Shown here piece after piece: positions 27,701 through 42,200 of a stretch of 64,000 nt of DNA. Under the pieces are notes generated by a model. The model saw nothing but the letters and a program-made list of their open reading frames with translations. It had not been told where the DNA came from and searched no databases. Made by a program: the position numbers and the translations under genes. The stretch comes from Leptasterias polaris (taxonomy: Eukaryota > Echinodermata > Asteroidea > Forcipulatida > Asteriidae), in NCBI GenBank assembly GCA_037783415.1, contig JAZGTN010000089.1, positions 2,914,001-2,978,000 on the forward strand. Reading direction: 5' to 3'. Each line of letters begins with the position of its first letter. Position 1 is the first letter of the stretch.

Positions 27701-30251
27701 CTTCGTTTGTCACCTTTTTTCTTCACCTGCACTTTTTGGCTGTGACGCCGCACTGCACCACATCCCAGTATAGCCTCATAAGTGCTGTATAGGGATTATT
27801 CTATTGAAGATTGAAGATACTTTATCATTAATGTTTGATAAAACTAATGTACTAAAATCATATTGTTTGAACTATCGTTGTGATGCCATGTAATGGAATG
27901 AGTTTTGTAGAAGGTTATGTGGCAGCTAAAGAGCTTTCTCTTCCTCCCAACGGTTCTCAGCAGTGGAGTTCTGTTTGTAATTCAGGGCGGAAACCCTCTG
28001 CAACTGCGTCGTGTTGTTGTTGTTTTTTTCCCTTGGCAGTCTATTTTACTTCCAAAGTTTTGTGTGGAATAAGATCAAGTGCTGGAGATCTATTTAATAC
28101 ATCTTGTAACCATCTTATTTTTTAAATAGGTGATGGTATCTCCTCCCTACACCTTTAAGCAGCTGGGGTCATATCACTTCAAACAGTATACCAAGTAGCT
28201 TTGACCATGTGAGGATCGTAACTCCTCTTGAACTGGTTTACCACTTCAACTAGCGATTTTTAAACACTTTTCCCAAGCCTACCGACATCATTAATTTAGG
28301 AAGTATACAATAATCCCTGTAAAAGGGAGATTTTAAACATGAACTTCAGTACCCTTTACTTGTATGTACTGGGCAAACGAAGTGCAACACCATGAGTACA
28401 TGTACTGTGCGCGCTCCACAATGGATTGCCCGATCGTGTTACCACATCATCCGCTGTTGACCTTGTACCACAAACAAAATATCGTAGAGTGACTCGCGTT
28501 TCATCAACCACATGTATCTATAGTCCAATTTTTTAAATGATTTTTGCTAATCAATAATGTTAGAATTTGTGATTATGATCAATCAAAACTGTTTACGTCA
28601 CAAGATGTAAAAATATTCAGCAAAAAGAAATTCTGATACTCTCTGGTCAACATGGAGAAGCCTAATGCTTTGTTCTTAAAGACACAACTGCTTGTTATTA
28701 ACAACATTGGGAGGGCCTACCGACAGACGTGACCCGTGTTTATTAATGTTTGTCTTCATATTAACAATTACACTTCTACGGTATAATCTTGTATAGTTTA
28801 TAAAATTATACATATCATAATTACATCGTTAACCTATGGTGCAGCCCCTACTTGCTGCGGGATGAAAAACCAGAGGTCAAAACTCTGTATGGAGAAATTG
28901 CTCTGGAAAACTCCGCAGTGATGTGCATAATTCAGTTTAGTATAATTTTGTAAAAAGAACAAAATATAAGAGTGCTGCTGTCTGTCGGTACGCAGATGGC
29001 ACATACATGCTGCGCCTTGCCTCATATACCGTATAAAACCGCCAGATCCTTCCGCGCAGCGGAGGTATTCTAAGAATTAATTTTCGTGCTAATTCACTGC
29101 CCCGTTCAACCGTACGAAAATCAATTTCTTGTAAGGACAAGGCAGTTTTTCCTTGATAAAGGGCACCTCAATAAGGGGAATGTTAAGTACAACTGGAACA
29201 TTTCACAGGACACCAAGGCAATGACTAGGGACGCTTTTCCTCTGTTGCTTCCATGAAGTATCAGTCCTGCGTGAATAACCGTGGGATTGCCCTTAAAAAT
29301 AAGCTACGAAGAGCCAGGCTTATTACCATCAGTGCATGAACATGATTTATGCTCATTACATTACGCCGTGAACATTTGCCCCATCAGTACAGCCGTCCCC
29401 CACAACAGACGGCAGCTGCGGCTACAATTTGCACTGAATTTAGCATTCCTCATGAATCACTTTCTTCAAAACCTTACCATTTTGTTTTGTTTGTGAACCC
29501 ACCAGGCGGATAACATCATCACAGTGCTGGACAGCAACTCGCGAGCAGTGACGCTAACCTATCGGTTGGCTTCAGGCGTATTACCTGCATTGGATACTGG
29601 CTCCCCGGTCTATCTGACACTGCAGGAAGCCCTGATTGTAGGCAACTGCCAGCAACAGGTGAGGAGAAATCAATTAGAAAACACCCTTAATCTGACTGCA
29701 GCCATCTTTGTTTTGGTATCTTATGTGCTACTCATTAGGATGTAAATGTATGAGGAGTCGGTCTGTTTCCCTATTGAAAAGCCAACTGGGGATATAGACC
29801 TTTCCATTGTTGATAAACAAAGTGCGCCGGTCGGCATGGACGGCCGAATGTTAACAAAACATTCAATAGAGTTAAAAAATGTTATTTTCTGTAAAGATTC
29901 ATGAACTGAAATACCTTCCATGATTGGTTGATTTGTTTCCAACAAATTCAACTATTTTTGAATATTTTGTGTAACATTGCTACAAACTATGGCTGTTTTT
30001 GATTTGAAGTTGAGGCTTTCCATAGTTTTCCAACCTCAGTTGGCAAAAACTTGGGCTTTGACGTTGCAGTAGAAAAGTCTATAAGGCTGTGTACAAATTG
30101 GTGGCTGTAGCTAAGTCTGATGCTATAGGCAGCCTATCCTTCTAAAATCCATGTATCTAAAATCTAAAAACTCAATATGGTTTTGCTTCCAAAAGTTTGA
30201 ATACCCGCAAGATTTGCACGGTCTATTTGTTTTGGCCCAAGCCAGATGGAC

Positions 30252-30289
<38 letters not shown>

Positions 30290-33200
30290 CAACACTTATA
30301 AAGCGCCCTAATCATGCAGGCATGCTCTAAGGCGCTGAACACAGTAAACCGAAAAATCACAAGTCAAAAGCCAATCAGGAACAATTTGTTCTGACATATT
30401 ACATAAATTAAAATGAATTGTAACAAGCGGGAGTAAAAATATATGAATACATTAAACCTTTAGTGTAAAGAGGAACAAATGCTTACTGAAGAATAAAGAG
30501 TCAATTGATCTAAGGATAAAACGTAACAAACAATACACTCATAAACAGTAATCAATCTTGCTAAAAATACATATTGAATATTGACATTAAAATCTGTTTT
30601 AAGCATTCAGTAAAAAGATTCAGTAAAAATATTCAGTAAAAATATTCAGCATGAAATAAATGAGTTTTCAGTGTGCTCCTAAATTTATTTAGTTCTTTGA
30701 AATCTCTGAGGGCTGTGGGCAGGGAGTTCCAAAGTGTGGCAGCAGCCTTCCCAAACTGCCTGTCACCATATTAGGTAGTCTTAGTGAGAGGCACTCTCAA
30801 CAATGTAGTTCGCTCAGACCTTAAAGACCTTCCTGGGATGTATCTAGCGATCAAGTCACAGATGTATTCAGGTGATCCACCATGCAGGGCTTTAAAAGTG
30901 TGCACGATAACTTTGTATTCTAGACGGCGCTTGACCGGTAACCAGTGTAAATCAATCAGGACAGGGGTTATGTGTTCAGAGCGTTGTGTCTTTGATATGA
31001 TCCTTGCTCCAGCATTCTGTACCCGCTGCAACTTATTTGTGAGAACAGTCAGAAGTCCATAGAGGAGTGCGTTGCAGTAATCTATCCGAGATGTAACAAG
31101 GCCATGAACTAATGATCTCGTTGCTTCAGTAGTGAGGCATCTACGGATGTGACTTATATTTTGTATATGAAAGTAAGCAGATCGACACACAGAATTCACA
31201 TGTTGCACCATTGTCAGGTTGTGATCGAAAATGACGCCGAGGCTCTTGGCAGACGACGATGGTAATATAATTTTATCCCCAACAGCCACTGGGAAATCAT
31301 TGTTAAGTGGAGACATGTATTTTGATGAAAATATCACGACCTCCGTTTTGTCCTCGTTGAGTTTAAGCAGGTTTTCAGTTAACCACTGCCTCACCTCAAT
31401 AATAATAATAAACGGCTTTCATATAGCGCCCTTAACCCAAAAAGGGTCCCGAGGCGCTTTACAAAGGTTAACAAAATTAAATTACAAGAAAATTGAACAA
31501 TTTAAGAAATACTGAACAATTTAAGGTAAACAGTTTTTTAAAAAGCAATATAAAAATGCTGAGTTAGACCAGTTTCTGCTAGCGAATCCAAAAATTTACG
31601 AGTGTCAGCGTTATCTTTAGAGTCGAGATGAAAATTTAGATCCCCTATGATGTAGGTATCTCGAGGAACAGTGACGAATCTCTCCAAAACCTAGGCCATT
31701 CTTGAAAGAATACGCTGTTCTTTAGTCCATTTTTTGCGGAAGGAGGGGGGCGATAGACAATAGATAGTCTCATAATGTTACCATGGAGTTCAATTTGGCA
31801 ATCCATGTATTCGAAGTGAGTGAAGTCTCGGTCCTTGCTTGATGACAAAATCTTGACATGCATCCCGTGTTTGAATAGGACAGCAACCCCACCTCCACAT
31901 CTATTCTCTTGGCGAGGGACATGTAATATATTATATCCTGTTGGAACTAACTCCCCAAGACACCGTTTGTCTGTTGTCGTTCCAAGCCACGTTTCTGTTA
32001 GACCAACTATGTCATAGTCATTCGAAACAATGAAGTCTGGGGGATATTGCAAGTGGTTTGTTTTTGACAAATGTACCACTTTAAGTTTATCCACAGAACG
32101 TGTCTATCTTGTATCAGAAACTGCCACTACCAATCTTGTCGGTTTTCTACTCGTTGAAAGTAATGTGCTATCAGGAGTCCAAAAATGGCCGCCATGTCTA
32201 TTTGTGAGTCTTACTGGGATCGCTCTGAAGAACTTCTTGCCAGCAATTGTTCCCCTGTGTGTGGGCACACCATGTACGTAATGTCACAACATTGAAAATT
32301 CCTTCTCCCACATAAAAACAAATACAATATATGCCCGCACTAAGTTGACAATTAATTAAATTTTTACGAAGGGTAGAACTGGCACTTAAAAGCTCAACAC
32401 TTCAATTTTAATTGATGTCATTACTCTATCAGAGATAGTGAATATTATTTGTTTGTTTTACTCTTTACACATGCCAGAATATGTTATAAGCAAGTAACTT
32501 ATAACAGTTTGGGGTACTTGGAGGTATTTATACTGTTGTAGTAGTAATAATAATAAAAGTAGTAATTACAAATAATTATTATAAAATTTTACATTTAGAC
32601 CGTGCTGAATACTACATTTCTAAGTGCTACAGTATTTATCCTACAAGGTATGGGGAGCTACGTTTTGAAGTATGAGACCTATTCCTTTACATGTACATAG
32701 TACCGTGTAATGGTTTACAAGGTGCTGTGGCGCAATATGCAGCCAATCAAACCAGGATTACCGGGGCGAACCCCTTCTCTTTACGATAAATGCACTGGGT
32801 TCTTTTACATGCATTTCACAACACACAGGATCTACGGCTTTACATCCCATCCGAAGGACGCAGCAATAATGGTAGAGTGCCTTGCTTAAGGACACAAGTG
32901 TCACGACCGGGACGTGACCCCACACTCTGCTGATCAGAAACACCAGAACTTGAGTCTGGTGTTCTTATCCGCTCGGCCACGACACGCCACAGTACCTATT
33001 TATTATTTATAAAAATCTGGAATTGAATCTGTGACAGCGAAGCAATTAAAAAACTAATTAGTGAATCAACTTTGGCCATCCATTGTTTTTGTGGATCTAT
33101 TTAGGCGTTATGGCACCAATTGTGAAGGCTCAATAAGGCCTGTAATTTTTATTTGCTGCTAACCGTAAACAAAGAATCGGTGCTTATGGAAGCAGGAAAT

Positions 33201-36200
33201 TCCTTGCTTACGTCAAGCGTATATCACAGGTTAGCAGGGAATTTATTGCTTGTGCGCATGCATTCTTCACTTACACAGCTAGAGCAGAAATTTGGCGCTT
33301 ACTCTGCGAGGAATGGTGATCGCAAGCACAGAATTCAGCCGTGAAGCAGAGCCAGGAAATTGAGCCCTGTTTTTTACCTTTCTGTCCAAACAGAAAGGTC
33401 AAATATTTTGAAGCGTTCTTGATTATTTTGTATGGTCACAATGACAGCTCATTAAGACAAATTATTTGTTTCAATTGTTCTGTATACTTACTGTTGCTAA
33501 CACCAGAACACCAATTGTATGTAATCCTCCAAGTACTACTGAGTTGTAGTCGCCAATTTGTGAAATTTCATGAATTCACAATGTGCCACTTATGGAAATA
33601 TTTCCCCGCACAATCAAGTACCACATGTTTGTGTAAATTGATAAATTTGTCATTCGGTTTTCTCAACGGGCATTCAATGTACTTTTACATTGCTTTTTTA
33701 ATAGCTAGAAAAGTACCTTCCTTGTATGGTCCCATTCACCGTGAACAAAAATACCTTGCATATTTGTTCACCAAAGACAAATTCAAATTGCTTCATTATT
33801 TCCATTTGCATAAAATTATTGTCAGTTACTCTGCAGAGGAAAGGATGCATGATTGAATTAACTGTTTTCATTCACTAAGTTTTGTTGGTTGTCATTCTTT
33901 TTCTGCCTGACTTTGTACAATTGACTGTTTTTGCAGGCGAGCTAATTTATTCCCTTGGGTACTGTGTACTTTTTGTACATGGCTTTTACATTAAGCAGCC
34001 TATATCATTACAATTGGTACGTGCATGTTCTATTGTGTGTTGGGTTAGTGAATTCAGAGTCAGCTCTCTGCCGTAATGGGTGCATAACAATGCCAAACAT
34101 ATATTTACAATCAAACTACAGTTAACGAACAAAAAGGTTCAAAATCCTTAGGCTTGCTGAAAGGCTCACTGAAAACAGTCGACAATATTTCATATTCAAT
34201 TAGATTAAAAAGGCTCCTTTTGCTGAACTTGAGCTTGAATGAATAGCACTTTGTTATGGTTGGATTTTTTTCTACGGTTAGAATATAACTTATTCTTGAA
34301 AAATGTTTCCTTTAGAAGATACTGTCATTTAAACAGTACGAGTGATTAACAATATAGTGTGCCTGCCACAGTTTGACCAGGGGAGGCCTTTTTTGCAGTT
34401 TGTGACGGGGAAATGGTCAAATACATTTTGCTTGACCGTGGTATTTTCATTTGTAGTTTGCATGCTGTCATCAGAAAGACTTTACATTGTAACGTTACAT
34501 ATGTAATGATATAAAATACTATGTGCTTAGAAATCACAAAATGTGAAATGAAAACAAACATTTCCCCAAGCACTTTAACATCACTAACATCCTTTTGAAC
34601 TTTCTTGACGGATTACCCAGTAATCCTTTTGCTTTATTTGTTCATTCTGCTTGAATCTTCTACAGGTGAAATTTAGCGAGTTGACTTTAGACATGTATAG
34701 AACACTACAGACATTGGAGAGAGAACCGACATCATCTGATCACATCACTGCACCACCACATCATAACGTAAGCTTCAAAAATAATCATCATTCCAATCTA
34801 AGCCTTATAATGGTAGAACAGAAACAAATTCATTGCTGAGCACATGTGGCACATTGGTAATTGTCAAAGAACAGTATCCACACTTAATGTGACCCAACAT
34901 ATACATTAACAAACCAGAGAAAGTTTAAGCTCAATCGGTCATTGGAGACACAAGGGAAAAAAAAAAAACTTAAAATGTTTTCACAGTTTTCAAACATTAA
35001 TTGTTTTACTCATTTCTCAAAAACTATAGCGTTTCAAGCAAAAATATTTCAAAGGGAGTTTTCCGCCATGGCCATCTTTACACCATGTACGTTGTGTTCA
35101 AACCTGTGAACATTTATATTTCTACTCCCACCAATGTTACGCAAAGAATAACCATGAACAATCCGATACGGAGACAGTGCTTTTGCTAAAGCTGCTCCTG
35201 CCCTGTGGAATAAGCTCCCTGTCACACTTCGCAAAATAACATCACTCGACAACTTCAAGAGGGAACTGAAGTCACACTTGTTTACGTAGACTTTCATAGG
35301 TTTAACTAAACTACAATTAATATCCATTTTGTATAATATTTTCTTTTGCGTGGGGCAGCATGCTTCCGAGCAACAGTAATTTGTCCTTGTTTTTATCCCT
35401 TCTGGTTGTCCTTCCCATTTGGTTTTGTTCCCTTCCTGCATGCTCTGCCCTCAGTCGCCCTCATATATTTTATATATTTTTTATATTTTTTGTTTTTGCT
35501 TTTATTTTCTTATTTATTTAATTTTATTTATTAATTAAATTTTATTTTTCAAATTTTGTATTTATTTTCCTTATTACTTGCTTTTTTATAACTGTTTTTC
35601 CGTTAATGTTCTTTCTTGTGCTATTGTAACTTTGGTTTGTTGTTTGTTTTGGTCGAATAAATAATAATAATAATAATAATAATTGTGTAGGCGCCTTGAT
35701 CGGTTTTCTGGAGAAGTGCGCATTATAAATCCATATTATTATTATTTTATTATAAATGATGTATCTTCATTTACGCAGATTTGCTTATTCTCCCACAGGA
35801 TAACAATAGTAAGCCACTGAAGAGAGACAACCCTCACAAGTATTTACTCTACAAACCTACGTTCAGCCAGTTCTACACTTTCTTGTCAGCCGGTTTCAAG
35901 GTGAGTGACAACAGACTCCCTATAAAAAACGTTCTGATTGCATTTTGAGAAGTGACATTCATGCATCGGTGAGACTGGATCAATTACTCGTGAGTTTTGC
36001 CCTACACCGAATAAACCAAGTGTGGTAAATTGTTACAGCAGAAATAGGAAATTATTCATTTCTACATTTGTCGTTCACGGAATTTAGCTTATTCAACCAG
36101 AGGTTAAGTTATTCCAAACATCTTGTGTTTCATACATTTCCGGCATGTTAGTTCAGTTGTTAACAATTTACCAAGTCAGTTTGCCTTGTGAAATAAAAAA

Positions 36201-39200
36201 GTTGCATCCCCATAAGGTTATTTCTTAGCTGCTGCTTCCCAGGTTGTGATCCCTGGCTACACAGCAAGTTATCGGATGTATGGCTTCGGACTGGCACCTC
36301 AGAACAAAGATATTGACAAAATAGGGAGACTGCCAACATAGGGCTAGATAGCTCAGTTGGTAGAGCGCCGACACGCTAATCCGAAGATTGTTGGTTCAAA
36401 TCCCGCTCTAGTCAATTTTTCTTTGTTCATCCCCATTAGTTAGTTTACTTTCACTATTGGTTTGTTTAGGGGCTGTCCCAAGGTTGTCAGCATTTTCATG
36501 TTCTTACAAAGAGTGTGACATGGAGGAGGGGGTCAGAGGCTGTTTACGACCTTAGAAGGTGCTAAAAATGTTGATATCTCTACAGTAGATACATCAGAGG
36601 ACACAACAAAATTGAAAATAAAAATTACTTAAAAATCTAGTAATCAATTAAGTTGATTTTCCTTAGTTGGTGTGGGGGAGGGGTGTTACTATGTATACTC
36701 TGTTAAAGGCACTGTACACGTTTGGTAATTACTCAAAATATATATTAGCATAAAAACTTACTTGGTAACCAGCAATGGAGAGCTGTTGATAGTATAAAAC
36801 ATTGTGAGAAACGACTCCCTCTGAAGTATCGTAGTTTTTGAGAAAGAGGTAATTTCTCACTAAAATAATAAAAGACTTCATGCATGAAGCCTTTTATTAG
36901 CATCTGAAAGCACACAAAATTGTGCAACAAGGGTGTTTTTTCTTTCTTTATTTTCTTGCAACTTCGATGACTGATTCAGCCCAAATTTTCACAGGTTTGT
37001 TATTTTATGCATATGTTGGGAAACACCGAGTGACAATACTGGTCTTTGATAATTACCAAACATGTTCAGTGCCTTTAAGGAACATTGATACCGACACAAA
37101 CAAAAGATTTCATCAGCTCTACTTTAGATGGAGGGAGGGAAGAGGGGGTTTCTTAATAAGTAGTGCTCTCTGAACAAACTTAATATATTCAAAAGCTTAG
37201 ACGACTCCTTACACATTGTTTTTCAGATAAATTTCAGTTTTTTCATTTGAGGGTATTCCCTCCAAAACAATCAGAGCAGTCTCTGTTTATTCCCCTCAAT
37301 CAGTCCTCCACACAATTGCTGATGAATTCTTAGGGTTGCCTTAGTCTCTGTGTTTATTCAGGTATATTCCCAAAACACTCTCAAATTCAATCAGAAATAT
37401 TCCGCCGCTTCTTTTTCTTCACCACACAGTGACCTAAACGCCTTCGTCTATCGCAAGGTTTTTTCACGAGAAGAGTTCCTTTCCGTCTCCCGTTCGAAAC
37501 TTAATTGTGGTTTTTTTTTGCAAGGCAAATTCAGTAGTGAACCAGTTAGGTAGTATTACCTGGGGGGATTCAGCTGGATGTTGGCTTTCCCACCGAACTA
37601 AGTCCGTCAGTCGATGATATTTAAGGAAATTTGTACCATTTCCAAGGGGACAGGAGAATGACACTAGAGAAGAAGAGAAAAAAAAAAAAACTTTGTGGAA
37701 AGGTTTCCTGATGAGGCTGTGTTTTTGTTAATTTGGTTCTCACTTTGGCCCGTTTGCTAGAAACAATTCTAGCTTCTGTTCAATTGACCCAACTCGCCTG
37801 ACGTCAACACTCATGATAAATTGTCGTTGTGCCATTTTGGGAGTGCAGATTCCCGATGTGTTACTGTGCACTTCGCATTTTAGGCGATGCACACATGGTT
37901 AGATGCACACCATGTCGTTGTGCCTTTATGAGAGTGCAGATTCCCGATGTGTTACTGTGCAGTTCCCATTTTAGGCGATGCGCACATGGTTAGATGCTCA
38001 CCATGTCGTTGTGCCATTTTGAGAGTGCAGATTCCCGATGTGTTACAGTGCAGTTCGCATTTTAGGCGATGCGCACACAGTTAGATGCTCACCATATCTT
38101 TACATGCAGTTCCTCTCCCAAACTGACAGACCATGGGCAGACATAGCCAGCTGTGATGTCATAGCAAGGGGTCATAGACTTGTATCATAGTACAACAACG
38201 TCATTTTTCTCCCATTCAAATCAGTGTTATCAAATTCAGGCGGGAAGGACAAATTAGTGTGGCTCCTTTACTGACTAGTCAAGAATTAGTATTCATTGTC
38301 ACTGTTGCGCGTAGGGAACATGACAAAAATTTACATGGCAGTATAAAGTGACATTCTAACTAAATTCATCAAAGTGAACTTAGACTAGAAAATGGTCTGG
38401 TCCCTTTTTAGGCTGTAAGAATTAATACTTAGACTCTCGATGAGTACACAGGGAACATGACCGGGTATTTTTTTGTGATATTCAATTCAATTTAGTTCAT
38501 TAAGCCATTGCCACGGTTAGACATCCTGATTTCATTATGATTTTACTATGAATGAAGCTGTTTTGCTTGATTGGTTGGGTCACCGTTCTTATTACACAAT
38601 TAAGGTCTGCAATCAAATACTCATTTTAGGGCAACCATTGTGGTTGATCATTTTAATTCAAAATCAATATACCCAAAATGAGACTAGGATAAAATTTGAT
38701 TGGTTCCTTAATGTGTGATGAGATATAGCACAGTTATTGTCATTAGGTATACAGGTAGCCTGACAGAGGTGGCTGCCATTTTTAATCATCTAGCCTCATC
38801 ACAGGTGTGTAACGGTGCTAACGAGTACCTGGTCAGTCACCTTTCATTTAAGCACCCAAGCATCCGATGTCCTCCAGCGCTATAGACCTCATGTAAATTG
38901 ACGTGCTTTGTTTAGCATGGCCTCATTCTCAGGGCAGTAAACCCTGGGCGATGTATCACCAGATATTCAGTGAATCTCTCCATAGATGAATTCATTTGAG
39001 ACAACGTGCATCTTGCTGTAATGAAATTAGAAGAAGAAGAAAAAAAAAACGGCTCCTGGGGGGATCAAAGCCAGTGAGTGGAAACTCTAACGATTTGGCT
39101 AAATAATTTCAGGGGGGATCATGCATTGGTGATCAGTACGGCCAAGCCTGTTGAATATTTTGCCTTGAATTGTGGGGAGCGTATTCAATTAAAAAACTGT

Positions 39201-42200
39201 TTGTTTGATGTGCAAATCTTGTACGATTTTATGTTTTCGGGAAACATGTTAGGTGTGGTAAGCACAGGAGATTTTAGCTAAGCGCAATCTGCTTACCAGT
39301 CATGTGTATGTTTTCTGATCACTGTTGTCTGGTTAGCAACAATATTATGGACCCAATTTCGTTTAGCTGTTTATCTGTACGCAAGTTATCAAGAAAAGAT
39401 ACATGGTATAACTGCATGGTGAGGTGTCGATATGAATTTGGGTTTGCCATAACACCATGGCCCAATTTCATAGAGCTGCTTAAGCACAAAAAGTAGCTAA
39501 GCACAACAAAATTTCGCTTACCAGAATAAGGTTACCGGCCAAACTACCATGCCTCATGTACAATTTTTGACTGGTATCCTGCTCATTTCTGCTTAGCAGA
39601 CAATTGCTAAGCACAATTTTTGTGCTTAACCCTTTCAGCCCCAAGGGCGACTATAGTCGACTGTGCACTATACCCTGCTTCAGCCCCAAGGGCGACTATA
39701 GTCGCCCAAGATAACACACAACAAAGCACTCAAGCCTGGGCACAAAGGCCATTTGTAAAAAATTTGTAGTTTTGTCCATGTTCACCCTCCATACCCAAGC
39801 TTACCATCATTGGAAAGAGAAAGATCGGATCTTTCCAATGACAGTGAAATAAAATAGGGTTGTTATTTTGCAATCGCTTCAAATTACAGTAGAAAGATCC
39901 GAAATGCCAAACACCTACGGAGCGCCGTAAGGTTGTGTGCAAAAAAGTGTTTGGGTTTTCAGAACACACTGAGGAAACAAAGACCAAGAACTTGGACATT
40001 TGTTGGCTGATTTCAATGATTTTTGAATTATATGAAAGGAAATTCAATAAGTAAGACAATTTGTATTACTCATTATGCTCTTAAATAAAATCTTCAAGGT
40101 AATTATAGAGTTTGTAAAATCAAACTTTGAACACCAGCTTCCTGTTGTGTGAGGAAGTGTGCTTCACGCTTGAGTGGTCAAAGAACGTGGGCTCCAGCAG
40201 TTGTTTATGTCAAAAGAACTTGGGGCTGAAAGGGTTAAGCAGCTCTATGAAATTCGGCCCATATGTTATCCACTTTCTATTAGTAGAGTTAGTTATGGTA
40301 AGAACATGTCCTGCCAATTGGTCTATTACTGCGGATTAGACTGGTGGATCAGGGAGGCTTCTCGTAATTATTGTCATTATCCTCTGATGAGATAAGATTT
40401 GTGACTAGCCTGCTTTAGTCATCATCAGGGGGCTGTAGATGATGACTCCACAAGTTCTACTTCGAGGTAGTAGAATTTGAAGGACAAGTTCTTTCAGAAA
40501 TAACTGAAATATCATTCATGAATAGTTAAGATAATAAAAATACTGGGTTCTTATGGCACTATATCACACCCCGAGGGATATATCAAAGCATTCTTAAAAG
40601 GTTCAAGTCTCATTTGTTTTCCACAGTATCAAAACAAAAAACGATATTATCACTTAAAAGAGATCATTACAGAGAATAAACCTCCGTGTAGATATCAAGA
40701 GCTAGATGAAAACAAATATGACACTGCAGAGGGATCCATTTTAGAAGCACAGCTTGTAGGCAATCTGTCCTTAAAGACTAGCATTTGCATTGAGACAGAG
40801 AATAACAATTAAGTGAACCAAGGAGGGCTATGGTTGAGTCGCCACTAAAAGGAACAAAATATAGTAATAGGTCTCAAGCAAAATATAACATTTTTAGCTC
40901 TTTATTTGTTTTTCAACAGGATAAAGCAAAGCTATGTTTTGAACTATGAGACCTATTTATGTAACACCTTATAATGGTTTACAAGGTGCTGCGGTGCATT
41001 CAGCAGCCACTGCCAGACACACGGGCAAACCCCTTCTCTTAGCAATAAGTGTTATTGGGTTCTTTTACGTGCATTACACAACATCTGATAATGCAATAAT
41101 GGTTAAGTGTCTTGCTAAGGACACAAGTTTCAGGACCTGAACTCAAAGCCACACTCTGCAGATCAGAAACACCAGAGTTTGAGTCAAGTGAGGTTGACCG
41201 TTCGGCCGCGACACGCCACAATAAGACAATCCACTTAATGTATTCTGTAACAATAGATATTTTGCCAGACAAGTTGTTATCAAAAGTATAAATTAATAAT
41301 ATTCTGTAATCCGATTAAATTTATTACATCTACTTAATAATTATAATTGACCTTTATCATAGTGCAGCCATCTTGCTTTTTTATATGCAACCCAATGTAA
41401 CCAAACTGAGGCTAAAAGGAAATGATAGTTTGGTTCCGTTCATGATGTGAGAATTAGAACTACCACTGTCACTGTTGTATGCAGGGTACCTGACACAAAT
41501 GACCACAGCATAATGAAGGTCTATTGCTATGCTCCTTTAATATCGCAGTGTAACTATTATTTCATTGGGCTTGTTTCATTTTGGAATGCTAAATTGATCA
41601 TTTTGGGTTCTGCTTCTTCCATCACCAGGAGCTTCCAGTTAATGCAGCATTATTACTCTACCTCTCAGCGGATGGATCTGCCAGCATCGGGAAGGGAGAT
41701 GATGGAGCATTTGATGCAGGGGGTGTGGCCACCAATAATAAACGGGAGGGCAATGAACCCCAGATCACCAAGAGGTCAAATATGCTCAAAGAGATGCATT
41801 GGTAAGCTACACGCACTAAACCTACCCCCAAATTAGTCCGCAATGTATGTCCCAGCATGTCAGCAGTGACTCTCACCCCTAGACTTTTGAAAACCACAAA
41901 GAAGTAAAAAGTCACATTAGTCAAGACCACCTTGGTCTCGGTAACATCTATTGGAGTTTCTAATGAAACCCCAAACTCCTTACATTGCATGGCGCCGGAC
42001 TGGTTCCATGCTCAACATGGTTGCCCAAAGCACCTCCCATCATTATTACTGCTAGCGGTTACCAGACGAAATAAATAAATCAGTTGTCATTCACTCCCAG
42101 GTGTTGCAAGAGCCGAGATTGCGTTTGCATTTTAGACAAATCGAGCGAAGGGAATCGGGCCGGCTCTCACTGGTCCCTCTCTTGCTTCCCTGGTGAACGG

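Noticed and set aside
33341..33856. 171-codon plus-strand ORF in a SCAI intron
   Set aside because: It has no recognisable domain, hydrophobic runs typical of AT-rich chance ORFs and no splice signals linking it to a gene.
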